Source: an uncultured Mediterranea sp. (GTDB taxonomy: Bacteria; Bacteroidota; Bacteroidia; Bacteroidales; Bacteroidaceae). From it: a DNA stretch of 7,313 nucleotides. Under the pieces are notes generated by a model. The model was not told the origin of the DNA. It saw only the letters and a program-made list of their open reading frames with translations, and searched no databases. Location of the stretch: contig CAMGAL010000105.1 of NCBI GenBank assembly GCA_946007445.1, positions 1-7,313 on the forward strand. Reading direction: 5' to 3'. Below, piece after piece: positions 1 to 6,175 of this stretch. The stretch's first letter is position 1. Each line of letters opens with the position of its first letter. The position numbers and the translations under genes were made by a program.

Positions 1-370
1 GGGCGGAGAGCGCACCTGCCTGAGTCCCGACGCCCTGGCCTGCGCAGCCAGCGACAGCAAGGAGGCCTTCGACCCACGCGTCATCATCGAAGATGGTGTC
101 TGCAAGCTGGCCGACCGCTCGGCGCTGGCCGGTAGTGTAGCCACCATGGACCGTCTGATCCGCACCATGGTGCAGAAGGCCGAAATTCCTCTGGCCGACG
201 CGGTACGCATGGCCAGCGAAACGCCCGCACGCATCATGGGCGTAAGCGACCGCAAAGGCTCGCTCCAGAAGGATAAGGATGCCGACATCCTCGTCATGGA
301 CGAAGAACTCAACGTACGCGCCGTATGGGCTATGGGCAAACTGGTCGTGGACAAATTGGCTAATAACTAA
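1..370 (+). CDS. nagA: N-acetylglucosamine-6-phosphate deacetylase, C-terminal part (5' end outside window)
   Basis: Reading from base 2, 122 codons are open to a TAA at 368-370. NagA removes the acetyl group from GlcNAc-6-phosphate in the cytoplasm, giving glucosamine-6-phosphate for glycolysis or wall synthesis. The visible part matches the NagA C-terminus. A short strand segment (VIIEDGVCKLAD) leads into the conserved L-A-G-S turn (E. coli has LSGS). The helix with MASETPARIMG follows, matching the family's 'MATxxPAxxxG' element. The tail GSLQKDKDADILVMDEEL is the typical amidohydrolase end that closes the small beta-sandwich domain. The metal ligands and catalytic Asp lie upstream of the window and cannot be checked. 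An ATG at 146 is internal and not the real start. The next gene begins 15 bp downstream, so the two are very likely co-transcribed. Family assignment is from recognition of motifs, with no search run. Confidence 0.9.
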   Translation, partial: GGERTCLSPDALACAASDSKEAFDPRVIIEDGVCKLADRSALAGSVATMDRLIRTMVQKAEIPLADAVRMASETPARIMGVSDRKGSLQKDKDADILVMDEELNVRAVWAMGKLVVDKLANN

Positions 371-385
371 AAACAACAACGGAAT

Positions 386-2377
386 ATGAGAACAAATCTT
401 AGCTCACAAATTACACTCAATAGGGTTTCAACCCGCTATTACCGCCCCGAAAACGCCTTTGAGCGCTCGGTGCTGACCCGACTGGAAAAGGTGCCTACCG
501 AGATTTATGAGTCGGCCGAGGAGGGTGCCGGACAAATTGCACTCGACATTGCCCAGCTCATCCGCGACAAGCAGAAGGCCGGACGCTTCTGCGTACTGGC
601 CCTGGCCGGAGGAGCATCGCCCCGCAGCGTCTATGCCCAGCTCGTACGCATGCACCAGGAGGAGGGACTGAGCTTCCGCAACGTCATCGTATTCAACCTC
701 TATGAATACTACCCCTTGACGGCCGACGCCGTAAACAGCAACCTCAACCAGCTGCGCGAAATGCTGCTCGACCATGTGGATATCGACCGGCAGAATATCT
801 TCAGCCCCGACAGCACCATCGCCAAAGACGCCATCTTTGAATACTGCCGCCTCTACGAACAACGCATCGAGAGCTACGGAGGCATCGACATGGCCATCCT
901 GGGCATCGGACGTGTGGGCAACATCGGCTTCAACGAACCGGGTTCGCGCATCAACTCCACCACACGACTTATCCTGCTCGACAACGCCTCGCGCAACGAT
1001 GCGGCCAAGATTTTTGGCTCCATCGACAATACCCCTGTCAGCTCCATCACGATGGGTGTACAGACCATCCTCAACGCCCGCAAGGTCTATCTGCTGGCCT
1101 GGGGTGAGGAGAAGGCACAGATGATCAAGGCCTGCGTGGAGGGCAACATCACAGACACTATCCCCGCCTCGTTCCTGCAGACCCACAACAACGCCCACAT
1201 CGCTATCGACCTGAGCGCAGCCAGCAACCTGACGCGCATCCAGCGCCCCTGGCTCGTCACCTCGTGCGAGTGGAACGACAAGCTCATTCGCCGCGCAATC
1301 GTGTGGCTCTGCCAGCTGACTGGCAAGCCCATCCTCAAGCTGACCAACAAGGACTACAACGAAAACGGCCTGAGTGAACTGCTGGCCCTCTTTGGTTCAG
1401 CATACAACGCCAACATCAAGATTTTCAACGACCTGCAGCACACCATCACGGGATGGCCAGGCGGGAAGCCGAATGCGGATGATACCTACCGTCCGGAACG
1501 GGCCAACCCCTATCCCAAGCGCGTAGTGGTCTTCTCGCCCCACCCCGACGACGACGTCATCTCCATGGGCGGCACCATCCGCCGACTGGTGGAGCAGAAG
1601 CACGATGTCCACGTGGCCTACCAGACGAGCGGTAACATCGCCGTGGGCGATGAAGAGGTTGTTCGCTTCCTCCACTTCATCAACGGCTTCAACCAGCTCT
1701 TCAACCAGAGCGCCGACCAGGTCATCAACGAGAAATATGCCGAAATCCGCAAGTTCCTGGCCCAGAAGAAGGATGGCGACATGGATACGCGCGACATCCT
1801 GACCATCAAGGGATTGATACGCCGTGGCGAGGCCCGTACTGCCTGCACCTACAACAACATTCCCCTGGATCATTGCCACTTCCTCGACCTTCCCTTCTAC
1901 GAGACAGGCAAGATTCAGAAGAACCCCATCAGCGAAGCCGACGTGGAGATTGTACGCAACCTGCTGCGCCAAGTAGCACCGCACCAGATCTTCGTGGCTG
2001 GCGACCTGGCCGACCCCCACGGTACACACCGTGTCTGCACAGACGCTGTCTTTGCCGCCATCGACCTGGAGAAAGAGGCCGGAGCAGAATGGCTGAAAGA
2101 TTGCCGCATCTGGATGTACCGCGGAGCCTGGGCTGAATGGGAAATTGAGAACATCGAGATGGCTGTACCCATCAGCCCTGAAGAGCTGAGAGCCAAGCGC
2201 AACTCCATCCTCAAACATCAAAGCCAGATGGAGAGCGCACCCTTCTTGTGCAACGACGACCGCCTCTTCTGGCTACGCAGCGAATACCTCAACCGCGGTA
2301 CCGCCTCACTCTACGACAAGTTGGGCCTGGCCTCATACGAAGCCATGGAGGCCTTTGTAGAGTACAAGCCCCTGTAA
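386..2377 (+). CDS. NagB-like (degenerate) / PIG-L deacetylase fusion protein
   Basis: This 663-residue protein has two domains. Residues about 35-285 have the NagB (glucosamine-6-phosphate deaminase) fold: phosphate loop ALAGGASP at 72-79, FNLYEYYPL at 103-111, GIGRVGNIGFNEPGS at 173-187. Against E. coli NagB the enolisation base Asp72 is Tyr106, Asp141 is Val177 and His143 is Asn179; only Glu148 (Glu184) remains. Deaminase activity is therefore doubtful. Residues about 378-640 are a PIG-L/LmbE-type zinc deacetylase domain with the SPHPDDD motif at 384-390 (predicted ligands His386, Asp389) and DPHGTH at 543-548 (predicted ligand His548). About 90 residues between the domains match nothing I recognise. 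Known PIG-L members deacetylate GlcNAc-containing sugars, so a sugar deacetylase next to NagA is the best guess. From memory it closely resembles a 663-residue B. thetaiotaomicron protein (BT_0258, unverified). The start at 386 fits the operon spacing. No signal peptide is seen, so it should be cytoplasmic. Confidence 0.9.
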   Translation: MRTNLSSQITLNRVSTRYYRPENAFERSVLTRLEKVPTEIYESAEEGAGQIALDIAQLIRDKQKAGRFCVLALAGGASPRSVYAQLVRMHQEEGLSFRNVIVFNLYEYYPLTADAVNSNLNQLREMLLDHVDIDRQNIFSPDSTIAKDAIFEYCRLYEQRIESYGGIDMAILGIGRVGNIGFNEPGSRINSTTRLILLDNASRNDAAKIFGSIDNTPVSSITMGVQTILNARKVYLLAWGEEKAQMIKACVEGNITDTIPASFLQTHNNAHIAIDLSAASNLTRIQRPWLVTSCEWNDKLIRRAIVWLCQLTGKPILKLTNKDYNENGLSELLALFGSAYNANIKIFNDLQHTITGWPGGKPNADDTYRPERANPYPKRVVVFSPHPDDDVISMGGTIRRLVEQKHDVHVAYQTSGNIAVGDEEVVRFLHFINGFNQLFNQSADQVINEKYAEIRKFLAQKKDGDMDTRDILTIKGLIRRGEARTACTYNNIPLDHCHFLDLPFYETGKIQKNPISEADVEIVRNLLRQVAPHQIFVAGDLADPHGTHRVCTDAVFAAIDLEKEAGAEWLKDCRIWMYRGAWAEWEIENIEMAVPISPEELRAKRNSILKHQSQMESAPFLCNDDRLFWLRSEYLNRGTASLYDKLGLASYEAMEAFVEYKPL

Positions 2378-2454
2378 GGAGTGAATGCCCTCCGCAAAGC
2401 AGGTTCCAGAACAGCTGGCCCTAAAGAGAGTGGCATCCCCCATCCATAATCCAA

Positions 2455-2505
2455 CGCCCTGAAACACAGATGATATAAATCATGACGTGTTTCAGGGCGA
2501 TTTTT
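2455..2505 (+). terminator. Rho-independent terminator after the NagA/NagB-like operon
   Basis: A perfect 13-bp stem is formed by CGCCCTGAAACAC (2455-2467) and GTGTTTCAGGGCG (2487-2499). Inside it a second 5-bp stem, ATGAT (2470-2474) with ATCAT (2479-2483), closes an ATAA loop, leaving a small 2x3-nt internal bulge. A run of five T follows at 2501-2505. It sits 78 bp after the stop at 2377, which fits the end of the upstream transcript. The + direction is inferred from the T run; no matching T run exists on the other side. Confidence 0.85.
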
Positions 2506-2510
2506 CGCCC
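2495..2510 (+). other. Nested hairpin competing with the terminator stem
   Basis: GGGCGA (2495-2500) pairs perfectly with TCGCCC (2505-2510) around a TTTT loop. Its left arm reuses the last bases of the terminator's right arm, and its loop and right arm consume the T tract, so the two structures cannot form fully at the same time. It may be incidental, or it may tune termination. Confidence 0.4.
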
Positions 2511-2563
2511 ATGGACCACAGAGAGGACAAGATGTACAGCGCATGATTAGCCAGAAGGCGAAT

Positions 2564-2598
2564 ACACTCATCACTAAACACTCATCACTAAACACTAA
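2564..2598 (+). repeat. Tandem 14-bp repeat in the leader of the amidase gene
   Basis: Two exact adjacent copies of ACACTCATCACTAA lie at 2564-2577 and 2578-2591. A shortened copy ACACTAA follows at 2592-2598, ending three bases before the ATG at 2602. The unit itself contains the near-repeat ACTCATCACTAA. The stretch is free of G and probably unstructured, so it could act as an open ribosome landing zone. There is no Shine-Dalgarno sequence here. Confidence 0.8.
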
Positions 2599-2601
2599 AA
2601 A

Positions 2602-5517
2602 ATGAAGATACTCCCCCTCACCCTACTCCTGCTCGCTACCTGCACACAGGCTGCCCTGGCACAGACGGTGGAGCAAACCGTAAGCCAACGGCTCACGGAC
2701 TACTTCGCCACTTACACCACCACCGATGCGGAGATCAACCGATGCCAGCTCGACAGTAGTACCATCGACTTTAATCGCCGCACCCTGATCATCTATGCCA
2801 ACGACGCCTTTGGTTATCAACCCTTCCGACCCGAAAAGGTGAAGCAGATTTATGATGAGATTCGCAGGTTGCTTCCAGGCCCTGTGAACTACTTCAACCT
2901 CTCCATCCGAACCGGCGGCTACGCCATCGAAGCGCTGGTGCCCAACTACTACCGTTCCAAGCGCAAGGAAGAGGAGAAGGCACGCCTTTATACCGGCATC
3001 AAGGAGCGGCATGCGGCCCCCTGGGTGAGCTGCACCTCTACGCCCTACCGCATCAGCAAGGGACTGGCCGGCCGCCACATTTCCCTCTGGCAAAGCCATG
3101 GCCGTTACTTCGTGAACCGCGAAGGAGAGTGGGGCTGGCAACGGCCACGCCTCTTCTGTACCACCGAGGACCTGTTCACGCAGTCGTTCATTCTTCCCTA
3201 CCTCATCCCCATGTTGGAGCAGGCCGGGGCGGTGGTCTATACCCCACGCGAACGCGACACACAACGCCACGAAGTGATTGTGGACAACGACACGCCGGGC
3301 AGCTCGCGCTACCTGGAGGTGTCAAGCCGCAAGGCCAAGTGGCAGACGACCCCTGAAAAGGGCTTTGCACAACGGCAAGCCATCTACCGCGACAACGAGC
3401 ACCCCTTTACCGACGGAACGGCCCGGATGATTGCCACGGAGCGCAAACCCGAGCGTGCCTTTGCCGAGTGGATTCCCGACATCCCCGCCACGGGCGAGTA
3501 CGCCGTCTATGTGAGCTACCAGAGTCTGCCCGAGAGCGTACCCGATGCCAAGTACAGCGTATTCCATAGTGGTGGAGTGACTGAATTCCGCGTCAACCAG
3601 CAGATGGGCGGCGGCACCTGGGTCTATCTGGGCACCTTCCGCTTTGACCAGGGACGCAACGACTACGGCATGGTGACCCTCAGCAACGAGAGTGCGACAC
3701 AGGGCGTGGTGACCGCCGACGCCGTACGCTTTGGCGGCGGCATGGGCAACGTGGCCCGCGAGGGGAAGGTGAGCGGATTGCCCCGCTACCTGGAGGGAGC
3801 ACGCTACGAAGCCCTCTGGAACGGCATGCCCCAAGAGGTCTATAACGGCTACCAAAGCGGCAACGACTACAACGACGACATCAACAGCCGCTCGCGCACG
3901 CTTAACTACCTCAACGGCGGATCGGCTTACAACCCCCGGGCTGAGGGGCTCGGCGTACCGTTTGAGCTCAACCTGGCCCTCCATAGCGACGCCGGCTACC
4001 ACGACGACGACCAGCGGGTAGGTACCCTGGGCATCTACACCACGCGCTTCAACGAGGGAGTGCTGAGTGCCGGGTCGAGCCGCCTGGCCTCGCGCGACCT
4101 GGCCGACCTGCTGATGAGTCAGCTCAACCGCGACATACAGGCCGCCATGGGCAACGGCTGGAACCGCCGCAGCCTGTGGGACCGCAACTACAGCGAGACA
4201 CGCCTACCCGCTGTGGCCTCGTGCATCATCGAGCTCCTCTCGCATCAGAACTTTGCCGACATGGTGTGGGGCCACGACCCCGTGTTCAAGTTTACCGTGG
4301 GGCGTGCGCTCTACAAAGGCATCCTGCGCTTCCTCGCCACCCAGCACCACACGGATTACGTGGTGCAACCCCTCCCCGTGACCCACTTTGCCATCCACTT
4401 TGGCAAGAAGAAAAACAGCTTCGAGCTGACCTGGCGCCCACAGACCGACCCGCTGGAGCCTACCGCCACAGCCGATGAATACATCGTCTATACCCGCATA
4501 GGGCGCGGAGGATTTGACAACGGCGTGCGCGTAAAGGGCACCTCCTACAGTCTCAAGGCCAAGCCAGGAGTGGTCTATAGCTTCAAGGTAACTGCCGTGA
4601 ACCGCGGTGGCGAGAGTTTCCCCTCTGAAATTTTGAGCGCCTACAAAAGCAAGCAGAAGGAGAAGCAACGGGTGCTCATCATCAACGGATTTGACCGTCT
4701 GAGTGGTCCCGCCATAATCAACAACGCGCAGCAGGCCGGCTTCGACCTGGCGCAGGACCCGGGAGTGCCCTACCTCAAGGATATCTCGCTCTGCGGCTAT
4801 CAGCAGGTGTTCGACCGCCGGCTGGCAGGCAAACAGCTGGGCGAGAGCGACAACACCCTGGAGGGAGTGCAGATGGCAGGCAACAGTTTCGACTACCCCT
4901 TCATCCACGGCAAGGCCATCCAGGCCACGGCAGGCTACAGTTTCACCTCGTGTAGCGACGAGGCGGTAGAAGAGAACCTTGTGCCCCTCTACGCCTACGA
5001 CGTGGTGGACTACCTCCTCGGGCTGGAGAAACAAGACGGAGGCGTCTCGATTCACCGCTACTACAAGACCTTCAGCTCGCCCATGCAACGCGCCCTCTCC
5101 TCCTACCTGACCATCGGCGGACGCCTGCTGGTGAGCGGCGCCTACGTAGCCAGCGACATGCAGCAGAGCGAGAGCAACCGCCACTTTCTGAGCCAGGTAT
5201 TGAAGTGTGGCTACAGCGGAGCAGCCACCACCACTCAGCCGTACTACCGCGGGAACGGCATGGGCCTGGAGGGCCTCATGCAACGCCTCCCCAACGAGAC
5301 CTGCTACCCCCTCCCCTCGACCGATCGACTGAAAGTCACGCCCGAAAGTTTTGCTGCCATGACCTACGCCGACGGCACCCCGGCCGCAGTAGCCTATCGA
5401 GGGGCAGAATATCGCACCTTCGTCATGGGCTTCCCCCTAGAGAGCGTGACCGACGAGAGCGTGCGCCAGCAATGGATGGCCTCCATTTTGCACTTCTTGA
5501 CCTCGAAAAGCAAATAA
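2602..5517 (+). CDS. Secreted Amidase_3-type cell-wall amidase with inserted golvesin-like domain ('xanthan lyase' type)
   Basis: This 971-residue exported protein starts with a type I signal peptide: Lys2, hydrophobic LPLTLLLLATC, probable cleavage after ALA20. An in-frame TAA at 2596 fixes the ATG at 2602. Residues about 144-220 and 400-580 together look like an N-acetylmuramoyl-L-alanine amidase (Amidase_3) fold, which cuts the MurNAc-L-Ala bond of peptidoglycan. The first half has His166 (LWQSHGRYF) and Glu189 (TTEDLFTQS) and ends in GAVVYTPRERD; the second has His461 (LALHSDAG) and catalytic Glu544 (CIIELLSHQN). Between them, about 224-378, sits a golvesin C-terminal/xanthan-lyase-type domain (VIVDND near the start, WVYLGTFRF, ending VTADAVRFGGG). 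About 605-685 resembles fibronectin III. About 687-970 is an alpha/beta domain reminiscent of class I glutamine-amidotransferase-like folds. Automated 'xanthan lyase' labels come from the inserted domain and are probably misleading. It likely acts in the periplasm or at the cell surface. Its own promoter was not recognised. Confidence 0.82.
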   Translation: MKILPLTLLLLATCTQAALAQTVEQTVSQRLTDYFATYTTTDAEINRCQLDSSTIDFNRRTLIIYANDAFGYQPFRPEKVKQIYDEIRRLLPGPVNYFNLSIRTGGYAIEALVPNYYRSKRKEEEKARLYTGIKERHAAPWVSCTSTPYRISKGLAGRHISLWQSHGRYFVNREGEWGWQRPRLFCTTEDLFTQSFILPYLIPMLEQAGAVVYTPRERDTQRHEVIVDNDTPGSSRYLEVSSRKAKWQTTPEKGFAQRQAIYRDNEHPFTDGTARMIATERKPERAFAEWIPDIPATGEYAVYVSYQSLPESVPDAKYSVFHSGGVTEFRVNQQMGGGTWVYLGTFRFDQGRNDYGMVTLSNESATQGVVTADAVRFGGGMGNVAREGKVSGLPRYLEGARYEALWNGMPQEVYNGYQSGNDYNDDINSRSRTLNYLNGGSAYNPRAEGLGVPFELNLALHSDAGYHDDDQRVGTLGIYTTRFNEGVLSAGSSRLASRDLADLLMSQLNRDIQAAMGNGWNRRSLWDRNYSETRLPAVASCIIELLSHQNFADMVWGHDPVFKFTVGRALYKGILRFLATQHHTDYVVQPLPVTHFAIHFGKKKNSFELTWRPQTDPLEPTATADEYIVYTRIGRGGFDNGVRVKGTSYSLKAKPGVVYSFKVTAVNRGGESFPSEILSAYKSKQKEKQRVLIINGFDRLSGPAIINNAQQAGFDLAQDPGVPYLKDISLCGYQQVFDRRLAGKQLGESDNTLEGVQMAGNSFDYPFIHGKAIQATAGYSFTSCSDEAVEENLVPLYAYDVVDYLLGLEKQDGGVSIHRYYKTFSSPMQRALSSYLTIGGRLLVSGAYVASDMQQSESNRHFLSQVLKCGYSGAATTTQPYYRGNGMGLEGLMQRLPNETCYPLPSTDRLKVTPESFAAMTYADGTPAAVAYRGAEYRTFVMGFPLESVTDESVRQQWMASILHFLTSKSK

Positions 5518-5525
5518 ATCGCCCC

Positions 5526-5543
5526 GGATATGGTGTGGATATG
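5526..5543 (+). repeat. Direct repeat of 7 bp at 11-bp spacing upstream of a promoter
   Basis: GGATATG occurs exactly at 5526-5532 and 5537-5543, about one helical turn apart. It covers the place where the -33 element of the following promoter should lie. The layout is operator-like, but no regulator is known. Confidence 0.45.
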
Positions 5544-5563
5544 CAGAGAAAAACCTATCTTTG
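5534..5563 (+). promoter_or_regulatory. Bacteroidales-type promoter (-33/-7) for the small-protein/TusA-like/YgiQ operon
   Basis: TATCTTTG at 5556-5563 is an exact match to the Bacteroidales -7 consensus TAnnTTTG. TGTG at 5534-5537 is a one-mismatch candidate for the -33 TTTG, separated by 18 bp. Transcription would start near 5570, leaving a leader of about 34 nt before the ATG at 5604. The -7 call is strong; the -33 call is weak. Confidence 0.7.
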
Positions 5564-5603
5564 CCTCCGCATTCTGATGTCGAACTTTAAAACCATTCGA
5601 ACG

Positions 5604-5924
5604 ATGTTTACGATTCAAACCAACCAGAGCGGTACCCGCTCAATCAACGTGTCAGAAGAGAACCTGGCCACGATCGAAAAATATGGACTGTTCCGTCACC
5701 TGATAGACAGCAACGGCATCGTGGACGAGAGCGTGCTGGAGAAGTTGCGCCTCAACATCCGCGACCTGATTGCCTCGCAAGAGGGCAACTGCAAAGATCT
5801 GCTCGACCTCTGCATCGACGTGATTTATCATAGCAACATGAAGGCGTTTGGCCTTAATCAGCTCATCATCCTCTACCTGCAATGGCTCAACCAACCGGTA
5901 GAAGAGGCGGCTGAAACGGAATAA
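5604..5924 (+). CDS. Hypothetical 106-residue helical protein
   Basis: I do not recognise this protein. It reads MFTIQTNQSGTR at the start, then is predicted to be mostly alpha-helical, with the amphipathic segment ESVLEKLRLNIRDLIAS at 42-58, the helix DLLDLCIDVIYHSN at 65-78, LNQLIILYLQWLNQ at 84-97 and an acidic tail EEAAETE. There is no signal peptide, and the short hydrophobic stretch near 86-92 is too small for a clear membrane span. Cys63 and Cys70 are the only cysteines. Another in-frame ATG at 5577 would lie only about 7 nt from the predicted transcript start, so 5604 is preferred. The same frame stays open upstream into the amidase gene, but that part is an out-of-frame shadow. It is the first gene of a probable three-gene operon; the spacing to the next gene is 34 bp. 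Confidence 0.8.
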   Translation: MFTIQTNQSGTRSINVSEENLATIEKYGLFRHLIDSNGIVDESVLEKLRLNIRDLIASQEGNCKDLLDLCIDVIYHSNMKAFGLNQLIILYLQWLNQPVEEAAETE

Positions 5925-5958
5925 TCTACTGACCACCCCTATCAACCCCAGGATAGCG

Positions 5959-6171
5959 ATGAAGAGCATAGATACCTGTACCCCGTTGCCCTACAGCCCG
6001 TTGATACCGGCTGTCAAGGCCATCTGCGAAGCCCAGCAGGGTGAAACGCTGGAGATTGTGACCAACCAGGAGCAGGTTTTTGCCGACCTGAAGGAGTTTC
6101 TGGCCGAGCAGGGCATGGGCTTTCGCGAGATTTACGACCGCGACAAGATGCGGCTGCAATTCACCAAATAA
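5959..6171 (+). CDS. TusA/SirA-fold small protein lacking the catalytic cysteine
   Basis: The 70-residue product aligns without gaps at its start to TusA, the sulfur carrier for tRNA thiolation: IDTCTPLPYSP (4-14) lies over LDARGLRCPEP of E. coli TusA. Further matches are the helix AVKAICEAQ, the GETLEI strand at 28-33 and the second helix VFADLKEFLAEQG at 40-52. The cysteine of the CPxP signature, which carries persulfide in true TusA, is Pro11 here; only the second Pro of the motif (Pro14) is kept. Cys7 is close by, four residues earlier, and Cys23 is in the first helix. It may be a binding or regulatory version of the fold, or use Cys7 instead. AGGA at 5950-5953, five bases before the ATG, is a rare Shine-Dalgarno-like site here. 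The YgiQ gene follows after only 4 bp. Confidence 0.75.
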   Translation: MKSIDTCTPLPYSPLIPAVKAICEAQQGETLEIVTNQEQVFADLKEFLAEQGMGFREIYDRDKMRLQFTK

Positions 6172-6175
6172 GCAG

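Noticed and set aside
428..1198. Minus-strand open frame of 256 codons inside the NagB-like half
   Set aside because: It lies opposite a clearly recognised gene and its product is low-complexity (Val/Gly/Ala/Asp-rich) with no known motif. It is explained by G/C bias at third codon positions.
2378..2454. Riboswitch or small RNA between the stop codon and the terminator
   Set aside because: Only weak 4-bp pairings were seen, with no recognisable conserved core and no promoter; it reads as an ordinary 3' untranslated region.
2564..2598. CRISPR-like array
   Set aside because: The repeats are 14 bp and directly adjacent with no spacers; this is a simple tandem repeat.
2602..2661. Lipoprotein signal (LLATC) on the amidase
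   Set aside because: Thr precedes the Cys, which does not fit the usual Gly/Ala/Ser before a lipobox Cys, and ALA at 18-20 gives a good type I cleavage site.
4204..5283. Minus-strand open frame of 359 codons opposite the amidase gene
   Set aside because: Long but composed of Val, Ala, Gly, His and Leu with no recognisable domain, no start-site context, and fully antisense to a recognised gene. The same applies to 1397-2221, 2623-3270 and 3322-4002.
5205..5603. N-terminal extension of the 106-residue gene back into the amidase gene
   Set aside because: The frame is open there, but the added residues are Arg/Pro/His-rich shadow sequence in another frame of the amidase, and the promoter at 5556-5563 lies inside it.
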